A DNA stretch of 64,000 nt from Candidatus Coprenecus pullicola (GCA_018711925.1 DVHR01000021.1:1-64000), one strand, 5' to 3'. Shown: positions 1 through 12,325, counted from the first letter of the stretch. Made by a program: numbers and translations. Notes: generated from the letters alone by a model not told the origin.

Positions 1-1964
1 TCGCTTTCCTGGAGAACAGGACCGCTATCCGCGTCATCAATCTGGACACCAAGGAGGTACGGACTGTCATGGACGGCAAGTACCAGTACTCCTATCAGGA
101 CGGTGACCAGTGGTACCAGTGGTCGCCTGACGGCAAGTGGATACTGTCCAACTGTATCTTCGTAGGCGGATGGAACAATATGGACGTGGCACTCATCAAC
201 GCTTCCGGCAACGGAGAGATGTTCAATCTGACCAAGAGCGGCTATACTGACGGCAATGCCAAATGGGTACTGGACGGCAAGGCCATGATATGGTTCAGCG
301 ACAGGGCCGGTTACCGCAGCCATGGCAGTTGGGGAGCCGAGCAGGATGTCTACATCATGTTCTTCGACCTGGAGGCATACGAGAAGTTCCGTATGGATGA
401 GGAGGAGCTGGCTCTCTATGAGGAGGAGCAGAAGCTGAAAGAGGATGCCGATAAGGAGAAGGACGGGGACAAGAAAGAAAAGAAGAATAAGAAGGACAGG
501 AAAGACGCGGACAAGGAGGATGCCGAGACCATCGTTCTGGATCTGGACAATGCCGAGTACAGGGTTATGCGCCTGACAGTCAACTCGTCCAATCTTGGTG
601 ACGCCGTTCTGAGCAAAGATGGCGACAAGCTTTATTATATCACCTCGTTCGAAGGCGGTATGGACCTTTGGGTGCATGACCTCAAGGAGGATGAGACCAA
701 GATTCTGGCCAAGGGTGTCGGCTACGGTTCCCTGATTCTATCCGACGACGGCAGCAGTATCTTTATGAATACCGGTTCCATCAAGAAGATCGATGTGAAC
801 AGCGGCCAGATCACTCCTGTCGAGATGGAGGGAATCTTCGAGTACAGGCCGTATGCTGAGCGGGAGTACATATTTGACCACGCCTGGAGACAGGTCAAGG
901 AGAAATTCTACGATCCTGATATCCACGGAATAGACTGGGACGGCTACAAGGCAGAGTATGAGAAGTTCCTGCCTTATGTTACCAACAATTTCGATTTCGC
1001 GGACGTGCTCGGTGAGATGCTCGGAGAGCTTAATGCCTCCCATACCGGTGCCAGATACTACGGCGGCGGAGCGGCCTATCCTACAGCCTATCTTGGAGTG
1101 TTCTATGATGATACCTATACCGGTGACGGCTTGAAGATTAAGGAGATCATCAAGAGAAGCCCTCTGACACTGGTGCCTTCGGATGTCAAGCCTGGCTGCA
1201 TCATCGAGAAGATTGACGGTGAGGCCGTTCTTGCCGGCCAGGACTATTTCCCTCTGCTTGAGGGCAAGGCCGGCAAGAAGATACGTCTCAGTATCTACGA
1301 CCCTGAGACCTCTAAGCGTTTTGACGTAGTGGTCAAGGGTCTGTCATCCGAGAGCGGCATACTGTATCAGCGCTGGGTGGAGCGCAACCGCGATATCGTG
1401 GACTCCATCTCAGGCGGAAAGATAGGTTACGTGCATATCGAGGGAATGGACAGTCCCAGTTTCAGAACTCTCTACAGTGAGTTGCTCGGACGTTTCCGTC
1501 ATTGTGACGCTGTTGTAGTGGATACACGTCACAACGGCGGCGGATGGCTCCATGACGATGTGGTTACACTGCTCTCAGGCAAGGAGTACCAGCAGTTCAA
1601 GCCGCGTGGCCAGTATATAGGCAGCGATCCTTTTAACAAGTGGAACAAGCCCTCATGCATGCTGGTGTGCGAGGACAACTACAGCAACGCTCATGGAACT
1701 CCTTGGGTATATCAGCGTCTCGGTGTCGGCAAGCTCGTCGGTGCTCCTGTACCCGGTACTATGACAGCCGTATGGTGGGAGAGCCAGATAGACCCGACCA
1801 TCATCTTCGGAATACCTCAGGTAGGCTGCTGGGACATCCAGAAGGGCGAGTATATGGAGAATGTGGAGCTTGAGCCCGATATTCTGGTATACAATGAGCC
1901 TGGTGATGTAATCAACGGTTTCGACGCCCAGCTCAAAGCTGCCACAGAATCCCTGATGAAGTAA
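1..1964 (+). CDS. Tricorn-like S41 family peptidase (beta-propeller, PDZ, S41), 5' truncated by window edge
   Basis: Frame is open upstream of the listed ATG at 69 (AFLENRTAIRVINLDTKEVRTVMDGK...). C-terminal part reads like tricorn/S41 (GKIGYVHIEGMDSPSFRTLYSELLGRFRHCDAVVVDTRHNGGGWLHDD). Confidence 0.85.
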   Translation, partial: AFLENRTAIRVINLDTKEVRTVMDGKYQYSYQDGDQWYQWSPDGKWILSNCIFVGGWNNMDVALINASGNGEMFNLTKSGYTDGNAKWVLDGKAMIWFSDRAGYRSHGSWGAEQDVYIMFFDLEAYEKFRMDEEELALYEEEQKLKEDADKEKDGDKKEKKNKKDRKDADKEDAETIVLDLDNAEYRVMRLTVNSSNLGDAVLSKDGDKLYYITSFEGGMDLWVHDLKEDETKILAKGVGYGSLILSDDGSSIFMNTGSIKKIDVNSGQITPVEMEGIFEYRPYAEREYIFDHAWRQVKEKFYDPDIHGIDWDGYKAEYEKFLPYVTNNFDFADVLGEMLGELNASHTGARYYGGGAAYPTAYLGVFYDDTYTGDGLKIKEIIKRSPLTLVPSDVKPGCIIEKIDGEAVLAGQDYFPLLEGKAGKKIRLSIYDPETSKRFDVVVKGLSSESGILYQRWVERNRDIVDSISGGKIGYVHIEGMDSPSFRTLYSELLGRFRHCDAVVVDTRHNGGGWLHDDVVTLLSGKEYQQFKPRGQYIGSDPFNKWNKPSCMLVCEDNYSNAHGTPWVYQRLGVGKLVGAPVPGTMTAVWWESQIDPTIIFGIPQVGCWDIQKGEYMENVELEPDILVYNEPGDVINGFDAQLKAATESLMK

Positions 1965-1985
1965 CGCTTTTATAAAGGTATCTCG

Positions 1986-2023
1986 AATCCCGGTCACATG
2001 CAGAAGGTGGCCGGGATTTTTTT
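1986..2023 (+). terminator. Rho-independent terminator downstream of S41 peptidase
   Basis: AATCCCGGTCACATGCAGAAGGTGGCCGGGATTTTTTT: GC-rich stem followed by a T run. Confidence 0.85.
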
Positions 2024-2225
2024 GCGGGGCACTTGACCGTTGCCCTTTCCGGCCGTATCTCCCTTTCAGTCACCGTTCCATCTGAAGGATAAGGGGTTGA
2101 TGGACATCCGGGGTGCGTGTAATGATTCTGTATAGAATTTGAAGTTGCTGCGGGAGTAACCGAATCTTAACATGAAATTAATACTTAAACATACTGGTTG
2201 TAATATCTATGAAATAGTGCTGGAA

Positions 2226-2233
2226 TACTTTTG
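2226..2233 (+). promoter_or_regulatory. Candidate Bacteroidetes -7 element TACTTTTG upstream of the TonB receptor
   Basis: Matches TAnnTTTG 18 nt before the ATG at 2252; no clear -33 TTTG. Confidence 0.4.
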
Positions 2234-2251
2234 CGCCCGAAAATAAGAGGT

Positions 2252-4930
2252 ATGAAAAAGGTATTTTTGCTGACGGCAGCAGTTTTGTTACAGACAACGT
2301 CCTTGTGGGCGGAGGTATTGAGGGGAAAGGTGGTGGATGCTTCCAGTGGAGAAGATATCATAGGGGCCACAGTCATTATAAAAGGTACACCGGACAACTG
2401 GGCCATTACTGGTCTGGACGGCAGTTTCGCTTTGGAAACGGATCTCAGTTCCGGAACTCTCATATGTAACTTAATCGGATATAAGGATGCTGAGATGCAG
2501 TTCAATTCTACGACCGGAGAGATGACAATCCTTATGGAGCAGGATGTGGTCATGCTGGATGCGGCGGTAATTACGGCGACGGGCAGCGGACGGACAGAGG
2601 TCGCGGCGAGAAGCATAGAAAGAAATTCTGTTAATGTTGTAAATGTAATGAGCGCGAAAGCCATGGAACTCTCCCCTGATATCACGGTGGCTAATGTTAT
2701 AAAGAGGATGTCAGGGGTGACCGTGGAGCGCAACAGCAGTGGGGAGGGCCAGTATGCTATCCTGCGCGGTATGGACAAACGTTACAACTATACTTTGGTC
2801 AACGGCATCAAGATTCCCAGTCCGGACAATAAGAACCGTTTTGTTCCTCTGGATATCTTCCCTTCAGAGATACTTGACAGGATAGAGGTGACAAAGTCTC
2901 TGACGGCTGACATGGAGGGAGACGGTATCGGAGGTGCTGTCAATCTGGTAATGAAGGATGCTCCGGAGAAAATGGAGATTTCAGCCAATCTGTCCACAGG
3001 ATACAGCGCCCTGTTCATTGACAGGGATTTCCAGTCTTTCAATTACAGGGCAATACAGCCGCTGTCTCCCAATGAGAGAATGGGCCGTCCTGAACTGCAC
3101 AATCAGAATTACAGTGTGTCAGCCGATGACTTTACTATGGAGAACCTGCATATGAAATGGAGCCGTCCGCGCCCGGATATCGTGGGCGGTTTCTCATATG
3201 GAGACCGTTTCTTCGGAGGCAGGCTGGGTGTCATGGCGGCGTTCAGTTATCAGAATCTTTTCCGCGGCAAGGATGCCTCTCTTTACTATATACCGGGCTC
3301 TGCCGGTAAGGGTACTGAGAACAGGGCCTATTCTGATGAACAGAACCGCATGGGCGCACATGTCAAGCTGGACTACCGCTTTTCAGGACGGCACAAACTG
3401 ATGCTGTATGCCGGGTATATGGACTTGAGGGAAAGCGAAGTCCGTGACGGTTACAACGATCAGGAACGTACAGTGAGGATGAAGTGGAATCATCAGTATA
3501 TATTCAATACCACTTTGAAGGGAGAGCATTCGTTCCTGCGTGCGGACCGTCTCAAACTGGACTGGACCGGAGTGTTCTCCAAAGCGTACAGCACTACTCC
3601 GGACAATGCACGTATATATATCAACGGGGATCATCTTTATAACACGGATTCAGCAGATCGCCGCTGGGAGCACAACAGCGACAGGGATATTGCGGGGTAT
3701 GTCAATATTTCCTACCGCTTTGACTTCGCTGCAAATTCTACTCTGGACCTGAAGGCCGGCGGTATGTACAGGGACAAGGTACGCAACAGCTTTTTCAACG
3801 AGTATACGTTCGATTCCCCTACGGGAATCTACGATTTGCAGATATACGGGCAGGACTGGACCAATTTTGATGAGCTTCTGCTGGAGCCACGTCGTTTCGG
3901 CAATGTAGGTGACCCGCTTAACTACGATGCTTTCGAGAGAATAGGGGCTGCCTACCTGATGGGAGTCTACAATTGGGACAGGCTGGAAGTCATCGCAGGG
4001 CTTCGCGTTGAGCACACCGACCAGGGCTATACGCTGGTTTTCCCCAGGCAGACTGACGGAGAAGGACATCAGGTGTATACAGACCTGCTGCCGAGTGTGC
4101 ATCTCAAGTACGGCATCCACAGGAACGCATTTCTGCGTTTTTCCTATGGTCGCTCGATCAACCGTCCCGGCTTTTTCGAGATAGTGCCTTACACCATTCT
4201 CAACGAGGACTATGACGAGCAGGGAAATCCGGACTTGAAGCATACTGTGGCGGATAATCTGGATCTTCGTTATGAGTTTTTCCCCAAGTCATCGGAGCAG
4301 TTCATGATTGGCTTGTTCTGGAAGAAACTGCATGACCCGATTGAGTACGGACTTATCTCGGAAGGACAGGCCACGTATCTGACACCTATGAATTTCGGCG
4401 ATGCCGTAAATGCTGGAGTGGAAGTTGACATTATGAAATATTTCAACTGGTTCGGAATAAAGGCCAATTATACTTATACCCATTCCAGTATCACAACGAC
4501 CAAGAGGGCAATGGACGGTACGGAGGTGATAGCGGTTACTCAGACCAGGCCTCTTTATGGCCAGGCCGCTCACGTGGCCAATCTCTCGCTGCTGTTCAAA
4601 TTCGCAAAGGCGGGAGTGGAGGCTCAGGTGTCCGGTAGCTATACAGGCCGTCGTCTGAGTGAGATATCCAACTGGGTTGACAATGATATCTGGGAAGCCG
4701 GCTATGTGCAGCTGGACGCATCGGTGGAGAAAAGTTTCAAGTGCGGCATCACCATATTCGCGAAGGCCAACAATCTGCTTGATATGCCGGTACTGAGGTA
4801 TATCGTCAATAATCCGAGGACGGAGAACCTCAATGGGTATGAAAGATACAGGGACGGTGTGATAGAACGCAGGGAGTGGCACGGACAGTCCGCCATGATA
4901 GGCTTAAGATATTCCTTTAAAGAGAGATAA
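2252..4930 (+). CDS. TonB-dependent outer membrane receptor with CarboxypepD_reg-like N-terminal domain
   Basis: Signal peptide MKKVFLLTAAVLLQTTSLWA, then LRGKVVDASSGEDIIGATVIIKGT, plug region (VIKRMSGVTVERNSSGEGQYAILRGMDKRYNYTLVNGI) and barrel. The ORF-track start at 2231 is TTG; ATG at 2252 preferred. Confidence 0.92.
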   Translation: MKKVFLLTAAVLLQTTSLWAEVLRGKVVDASSGEDIIGATVIIKGTPDNWAITGLDGSFALETDLSSGTLICNLIGYKDAEMQFNSTTGEMTILMEQDVVMLDAAVITATGSGRTEVAARSIERNSVNVVNVMSAKAMELSPDITVANVIKRMSGVTVERNSSGEGQYAILRGMDKRYNYTLVNGIKIPSPDNKNRFVPLDIFPSEILDRIEVTKSLTADMEGDGIGGAVNLVMKDAPEKMEISANLSTGYSALFIDRDFQSFNYRAIQPLSPNERMGRPELHNQNYSVSADDFTMENLHMKWSRPRPDIVGGFSYGDRFFGGRLGVMAAFSYQNLFRGKDASLYYIPGSAGKGTENRAYSDEQNRMGAHVKLDYRFSGRHKLMLYAGYMDLRESEVRDGYNDQERTVRMKWNHQYIFNTTLKGEHSFLRADRLKLDWTGVFSKAYSTTPDNARIYINGDHLYNTDSADRRWEHNSDRDIAGYVNISYRFDFAANSTLDLKAGGMYRDKVRNSFFNEYTFDSPTGIYDLQIYGQDWTNFDELLLEPRRFGNVGDPLNYDAFERIGAAYLMGVYNWDRLEVIAGLRVEHTDQGYTLVFPRQTDGEGHQVYTDLLPSVHLKYGIHRNAFLRFSYGRSINRPGFFEIVPYTILNEDYDEQGNPDLKHTVADNLDLRYEFFPKSSEQFMIGLFWKKLHDPIEYGLISEGQATYLTPMNFGDAVNAGVEVDIMKYFNWFGIKANYTYTHSSITTTKRAMDGTEVIAVTQTRPLYGQAAHVANLSLLFKFAKAGVEAQVSGSYTGRRLSEISNWVDNDIWEAGYVQLDASVEKSFKCGITIFAKANNLLDMPVLRYIVNNPRTENLNGYERYRDGVIERREWHGQSAMIGLRYSFKER

Positions 4931-4956
4931 CAACAAACAACAACATTTTAATTATC

Positions 4957-6387
4957 ATGAAAACAAAAGGTATTTTTGTCATTGCGGCAGCAATGGTATT
5001 TTCTCTTATGTCATGTGAGAAGAATTCTCCTGTGACTCCAGACGGGCCGGATGTGCCCGGAACAGAGGACTCCACATCTACGTCTACGGATGGTGTCTCC
5101 GGGGAGGTTTCCGGAGTCTGGGAAGCCGGAAGCGTGATAAATGTGACGGGTCATATAGTAGTGCCTGAGGGGCAGAGTCTGACTATAGAGGAGGGAGTGA
5201 CCGTGATTTTCAGTGATGCCGGAGTCGGAGTCAACCATACGGCCATAGAATTCTCCGTGGACGGTAATCTCTACTGTCTCGGAACAGAGGAGGCACCCGT
5301 ACTGCTTACGGTGGCCGAGGAACTCAGGACTCCTGCCAATACATTTGAGGGGCTCTGGGGCGGAATCGTCGCCGGTGCCACCTGTGAGGAGATGCTCATA
5401 GACCATACCGTCATAGAGTACTGCGGCGGTCAGGTAATCGAGGGCTCGCCCGCTGCCGAGAACGGCTACTACACCGCCGGAGATGACGCCTATCCCCATA
5501 TCACCACAAATAACGTAGACGGCCGGTACGTGATTACCAACTCCGTTCTGCGCAATGGCTGGTCAGACGGTATCTATATGATGGGAGGCAATGCCATTAT
5601 TGCGGACAATGTTTTCAGCGCAATAGGATATGACGGGGCAGAGGCCGTTAACGTGAAGTCAGGCTGTACCGTGGATGTGGCCCGCAACGTGATGTTCAGT
5701 GCCAATACCAACGGACTTAAGCTCTCCAGTTCAGATCAGAGCCCCGAGCGTCATCAGGCTAAAATCCAGGCATACAACAATACTATCATAGGCTCGGGAT
5801 GGCGGCGTGACGGTGAGAAAGGCGGCGGCATCTATGTTGAGGAAAACGCCGATGCAGGTGTGTTCAACAATCTGCTTGTCAACTGCAAGTTCCGTGCTAC
5901 TACTCCAGAATACGGGGCAGAGGGGTCCGAGGACTGCTACGACAGGGAGCATTCGATGATCGACTACAACTACTATGCTTCCGGAACAGTCAAGAGCTCT
6001 ATCGTATTCAGTGGGGAATACGAGGATGACGGGGAGACACTTCTCTATTCCGGAGTCGAGTATCCCTATCAGGGTTACGCTTATGACCATGAGTGGTATG
6101 ATACCGAGAAAGTGGACCTGCACAGCATAATTGCAAAGACAGAGGAGGAAGCAATGGAACTGGATCCCATGTTTGTGAATTTCAGTCTGGATATGGACCC
6201 CGCAGACTATACATTCAATGATGCTTGGGATTTCCATCTTACCGCAGGTTCCCCTGCTCTGGACGGAACGAAGACCTATACTGCCGGTGACCGTCAGCCT
6301 TACTTCGCGACTTCCGGACTCGAGGTCAATGGTCAGACATACACATCTCCCGCCATTTCAGCGTGGTTCGGTGCGTACGGTGAATAA
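4957..6387 (+). CDS. Lipoprotein with right-handed parallel beta-helix-like domain
   Basis: Lipobox MVFSLMSCEKN; NNTIIGSGWRRDGEKGGGIYVEENADAGVFNNLLVNCKF is typical of beta-helix repeats. Confidence 0.75.
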   Translation: MKTKGIFVIAAAMVFSLMSCEKNSPVTPDGPDVPGTEDSTSTSTDGVSGEVSGVWEAGSVINVTGHIVVPEGQSLTIEEGVTVIFSDAGVGVNHTAIEFSVDGNLYCLGTEEAPVLLTVAEELRTPANTFEGLWGGIVAGATCEEMLIDHTVIEYCGGQVIEGSPAAENGYYTAGDDAYPHITTNNVDGRYVITNSVLRNGWSDGIYMMGGNAIIADNVFSAIGYDGAEAVNVKSGCTVDVARNVMFSANTNGLKLSSSDQSPERHQAKIQAYNNTIIGSGWRRDGEKGGGIYVEENADAGVFNNLLVNCKFRATTPEYGAEGSEDCYDREHSMIDYNYYASGTVKSSIVFSGEYEDDGETLLYSGVEYPYQGYAYDHEWYDTEKVDLHSIIAKTEEEAMELDPMFVNFSLDMDPADYTFNDAWDFHLTAGSPALDGTKTYTAGDRQPYFATSGLEVNGQTYTSPAISAWFGAYGE

Positions 6388-6416
6388 TCGGTACAGGTTA
6401 AACATAAGACAGCTTT

Positions 6417-7397
6417 ATGAGAAGAATCAACTTCCTTACCCTTACCGCCGCTGCGGTACTCTCCCTGTCAGCGGTGTCCTGCAACACTTCCGCGGGTGTG
6501 CCCTCCAGTGTGCCGGAGGACCGCTCCCAGGAGTGGAAGGCTCTCGAGCAGCCGCTCAATTTCTACATTGCCAACGACTTGGGCCGCAACGGCTATTATG
6601 ACCAGAAGCCGATAGCGGAGACTATGGGCAGGATGGCCGAGGCCATTGACATCGAATTTGTGGTTGCGGCCGGAGACGTGCATCACTTCGAGGGCGTACA
6701 GAGTGTCAGCGACCCTCTGTGGATGACCAACTACGAGCTCATCTACTCCCATCCCGACCTGATGACCCCCTGGTATGCAATCTGCGGCAACCACGAGTAC
6801 CGCAGCAATACCCAGGCCTGCATAGACTACAGTCAGGTAAGCGCCCGCTGGAACATGCCTTCGCGCTATTACACCTTCGTCAAGGAGGAGGACGGCGTGG
6901 AGATACGTATCGTGATGATCGACACTACTCCGCTCATCGACAAGTACCGCGAGGAGACCGACAAGTATGCCGACGCTTCCAGGTCCGACTACCGCGAGCA
7001 GCTGGCATGGCTGGACAGGACCCTGTCGGAGGCGGATGAGGACTGGGTAATCGTGGTGGGACACCATCCGATCTATGCCTATACCGACAAGGACGAGAGC
7101 GAGCGCACCGACATGCAGGAGCGCGTGAACTCCATCCTGCTCAGGCATGGCAATGTGGACATGTATGTCTGCGGCCACCTGCATACTTTCCAGCATATCC
7201 GCAAGGACGGCAGCGATATCGACTACGTGGTCAATACTTCCGGTTCGCTGAGCCGTGACGTGGAGGCCATAGATGGAACTGTCTTCTGCAGCCCCGAGTC
7301 CGGCTGGTCCCTGGTGACCGTTTCCGCCGATACCCTGAGCCTGCATATGCTCGACAAGACGGGTAAGGTCCTCCATACGGTTACGCGCACTAAGTAG
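6417..7397 (+). CDS. Exported metallophosphoesterase, tartrate-resistant acid phosphatase (TRAP/purple acid phosphatase)-like lipoprotein
   Basis: Lipobox SAVSCNTS; NDLG, AAGDVHHFEGVQSVSDPLW, GNHEY, VGHHP and GHLH align with TRAP motifs GDWG, GDNFYFTGVQDINDKRF, GNHD, GHYP and GHDH. Confidence 0.85.
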   Translation: MRRINFLTLTAAAVLSLSAVSCNTSAGVPSSVPEDRSQEWKALEQPLNFYIANDLGRNGYYDQKPIAETMGRMAEAIDIEFVVAAGDVHHFEGVQSVSDPLWMTNYELIYSHPDLMTPWYAICGNHEYRSNTQACIDYSQVSARWNMPSRYYTFVKEEDGVEIRIVMIDTTPLIDKYREETDKYADASRSDYREQLAWLDRTLSEADEDWVIVVGHHPIYAYTDKDESERTDMQERVNSILLRHGNVDMYVCGHLHTFQHIRKDGSDIDYVVNTSGSLSRDVEAIDGTVFCSPESGWSLVTVSADTLSLHMLDKTGKVLHTVTRTK

Positions 7398-7458
7398 CAC
7401 ATGCGGGCATAGCACGGCCCGTCAGGTGATGTATTGGCGCACATGTGCTGCGGCGGAT

Positions 7459-7905
7459 TTATTCCGGGGAGTAGCGGCGGAGGTCCTTTTCCTTGATGGC
7501 CTGGCGCTTGTCGTACTCCTTCTTGCCCCGTGCCAGTGCGATGTCCAGCTTTGCATAACCGCTCTCGGAGATGAACAGGCGGCGGGTGACGATGGTCAGG
7601 CCCTTCTCCTTGACGGCGCGGGAGAGCTTGCGGAGCTCCTTGCGGGTGAGCAGGAGCTTGCGGTCGCGCTTGGGGTCGTGGCGGTTGAATGTTCCCCACC
7701 AGTATTCGGCGATATGCATGTTCTTGACATAAAGCTCCCCTCCGGAGAAATAACAATAACTGTCCACAAGCGAGGCCTTGCCGGCCCTGATTGATTTGAT
7801 CTCGGTGCCGGTCAGGACTATGCCCGCTGTGTAGTTCTCCAGAAACTCGTATTCGAACGAGGCTTTCTTGTTGCGTATTTCTATTTTGCTCTTTGCCTTT
7901 GCCAT
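7459..7905 (-). CDS. smpB: SsrA-binding protein SmpB
   Basis: [44 protein letters not shown]...[14 protein letters not shown] is diagnostic. ATG at 7905 preferred over upstream TTG at 7914. Confidence 0.97.
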   Translation of the reverse strand: MAKAKSKIEIRNKKASFEYEFLENYTAGIVLTGTEIKSIRAGKASLVDSYCYFSGGELYVKNMHIAEYWWGTFNRHDPKRDRKLLLTRKELRKLSRAVKEKGLTIVTRRLFISESGYAKLDIALARGKKEYDKRQAIKEKDLRRYSPE

Positions 7906-7911
7906 AAACTG

Positions 7912-7919
7912 CAAAGATA
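7912..7919 (-). promoter_or_regulatory. -7 element TATCTTTG immediately upstream of smpB
   Basis: Exact TAnnTTTG match on the minus strand, 6 nt before the ATG. Confidence 0.5.
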
Positions 7920-8106
7920 ATAAATAATTGCTAAGAAACAGTTTTGAGTTTTTTCTGTGATAAAATTCAAAATCATCTCTATGATAGAGCGGAAAGTGGC
8001 GGCAAGTTCCTTTTTGAATATAATTGTACCGAAATGGACATAAAATAAATTTATCCAGGATGTGTTGTGGCGCAATATTTGGAGTATATCCGAGGTTGAA
8101 ATTTGA

Positions 8107-9865
<1,759 letters not shown>

Positions 9866-9869
<4 letters not shown>

Positions 9870-10945
9870 GATCGGTAAGGGAATATATAATATCAGTATT
9901 GTTGCTGGTGCTGCTTCCGGTGCTGCCTATGTCCGCCGCAGATGAGCCGGAGACAGGACGGGACGGGTTTAGCGCGAAGGATGTGGTGCTCGGTCATTTT
10001 GAGGACAGCTACTGGTGGCACATAGGTACTTTCGGCGATAGGGACGTCGCCTTGTATCTGCCAGTGATACTTCATAGCAAAGCAACGGGATGGCATTGCT
10101 TCTCGTCCAGGAATCTCAGGGACGGGGCGTCATATGAGGGATTCAGTATCGCTACGGAAGGGAAATATAAGGGCAAGGCAGTCGAGACCCTCTCAGACGG
10201 CAGCGTGGTCAGACCTTTTGATGTATCCATAACCAGGCTTGTAGCCGCACTGCTGTTCAACAGTGCGATAGTTCTGGCTCTTGTGCTTGGAGCTGCGCGC
10301 TGGTACCGTCGCCGGAAGATAACGGATACCCCTCACGGCCTGGCCGCCCTGATGGAATGGGCTGTAGAGACCGTTGAGGATGACCTGATAAAGCCCAGTG
10401 TTGGAGAGAACTGGCGCAGGTTCGCGCCTTTCCTCCTTACGGTATTTTTCTTCATACTCATCAATAACTTCATGAGTCTGGTGCCGTTCTTCCCCGGAGG
10501 AGTCAATGTGACAGGCAATATAGCCGTGACTTTCGTTCTGGCTCTTGCGTCGTTTATCGTGATTAATCTGTTTGGCGGCCGGACGTACTGGAAGGACATA
10601 TTCTGGCCGGAGGTTCCCGCATGGCTTAAAGTCCCCGTGCCGCTTATACCTTTGATTGAGTTTGTGGGTATTTTCACCAAGCCGTTTGCACTGATGATCC
10701 GACTCTTCGCCAATATGCTGGCCGGACATGCCGCGATTATCTGTCTGATATGTGTGATATTCATTACGGCAGGCATGGGGGTGGTCATGAGTACCTCCAT
10801 GACTGTAGTGTCGCTGCTCTTTGCCGTCTTTATGAATGCGCTGGAGGTGCTGGTGGCTTTTCTTCAGGCATATGTGTTCACGATGCTTTCTGGTGTGTTC
10901 ATAGGTCTGGCGCAGGAGGACGCTGGTAAAAAGGTAAAATCATAA
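9866..10945 (+). CDS. atpB: F0F1 ATP synthase subunit A with N-terminal signal peptide and periplasmic extension
   Basis: LIPLIEFVGIFTKPFALMIRLFANMLAGH. ATG at 9866 overlaps the atpC stop (ATGA). Confidence 0.96.
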
Positions 10946-10974
10946 AAAAAGCAAAAAACTTAAAGGAAACATAA

Positions 10975-11208
<234 letters not shown>

Positions 11209-11223
11209 CGGGGAGGACTGGCT

Positions 11224-11742
11224 ATGGGACTTTTGCAACCGGAACCGGGACTGCTTATATGGATGACCATAGCGTTCCTCATCGTCTTCGGACTGCTGGC
11301 AAGGTTCGGCTTTCCGGCCATACAGAAGACCTTGGATGAGCGGAAGAAGTATATTGCCTCGTCATTGGAGGAGGCCGGGGAGGCTCAGCGCAGGCTGGAG
11401 GGGCTTCAGGCGGAGATGGACGTGGTACGTCATGATGCCCAGAAGCAGAAGGCCGAGATTCTCAAGTCCGCGGCTGACGCGCGGGAGAAGATTCTTTCCG
11501 AAGCCCGTTTGCGGGCAGGGGAAGAGAGCGAGCGTATCATCGCCGCGGCCAGAGCCAGTGCCCGGAGTGAGAGTGAGGCTATAATAAGAGATGCCAGGCA
11601 TCAGGTGGCTCTTCTGTCAATAGCTATCAGCGAGAAACTTCTGCGCTCCAAACTTGAAGATTCTCAGGCCCAGACAGTTTTGGCTGAGAGGCTGCTTTCC
11701 GAGATGGAAAGGAAAAACGACGGGATGAATAAGGAGGCTTGA
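11224..11742 (+). CDS. atpF: F0F1 ATP synthase subunit b
   Basis: N-terminal TM plus long charged helix, in operon context. Confidence 0.95.
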   Translation: MGLLQPEPGLLIWMTIAFLIVFGLLARFGFPAIQKTLDERKKYIASSLEEAGEAQRRLEGLQAEMDVVRHDAQKQKAEILKSAADAREKILSEARLRAGEESERIIAAARASARSESEAIIRDARHQVALLSIAISEKLLRSKLEDSQAQTVLAERLLSEMERKNDGMNKEA

Positions 11743-11744
11743 AG

Positions 11745-12305
11745 ATGACAGGCATAGGATTGATATCCAGACGTTATGCGAGGGCTTTGGCGGAGTATTC
11801 CGCGGGGCTGGGGGAGGAGACTATGGTGTATGACCAGTTGCTCCCCCTGTCAGAGCATTATGACTATGTGCCCTTGTTGCGTGAGACTGTATTGTCTCCA
11901 CTGGTCTCTTCCGGGGAGAAAGCCGCTGCGATATCCGCCCTGTTCGGAGAGGAGGGACCATGCCGGTCATTGCGGGATTTTATCAGGATGCTTCTCCGGC
12001 ATCGCCGTGAGGCCTATTTTTATTTCATTCTGCATTCCTTTATTGAACTGTACAGGGAAAGGCATCATCTAAAGGAAGCGGTGCTGACAACCGCAGTCCC
12101 ACTGGGGGACAGTGTAAGGGAAATGATCCGGAAACAGATGCAGGACAGCTGTGGATGTACTGTCGATGTCTCTGTCAGGATTGATCCTGGCATTATCGGA
12201 GGTTTTGTGTTCCGTATGGAGGACACATTCATAGACGCAAGTGTGGCATCCCAGCTCAGAACGCTGCGTCAAAGGCTGGGCAGCAACCCTTCAAAAAAGA
12301 TTTAA
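11745..12305 (+). CDS. atpH: F0F1 ATP synthase subunit delta
   Basis: ISRRYARALAEYSAGLG; RIDPGIIGGFVFRMEDTFIDASVASQLRTLRQRL. ATG at 11745; ORF-track start at 11739 is TTG. Confidence 0.94.
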   Translation: MTGIGLISRRYARALAEYSAGLGEETMVYDQLLPLSEHYDYVPLLRETVLSPLVSSGEKAAAISALFGEEGPCRSLRDFIRMLLRHRREAYFYFILHSFIELYRERHHLKEAVLTTAVPLGDSVREMIRKQMQDSCGCTVDVSVRIDPGIIGGFVFRMEDTFIDASVASQLRTLRQRLGSNPSKKI

Positions 12306-12325
12306 TATTGCTTAAATGATAGAAA

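Noticed and set aside
6468-7415. 315-aa ORF antisense to the phosphatase
   Set aside because: Shadow ORF over conserved metallophosphoesterase motifs.
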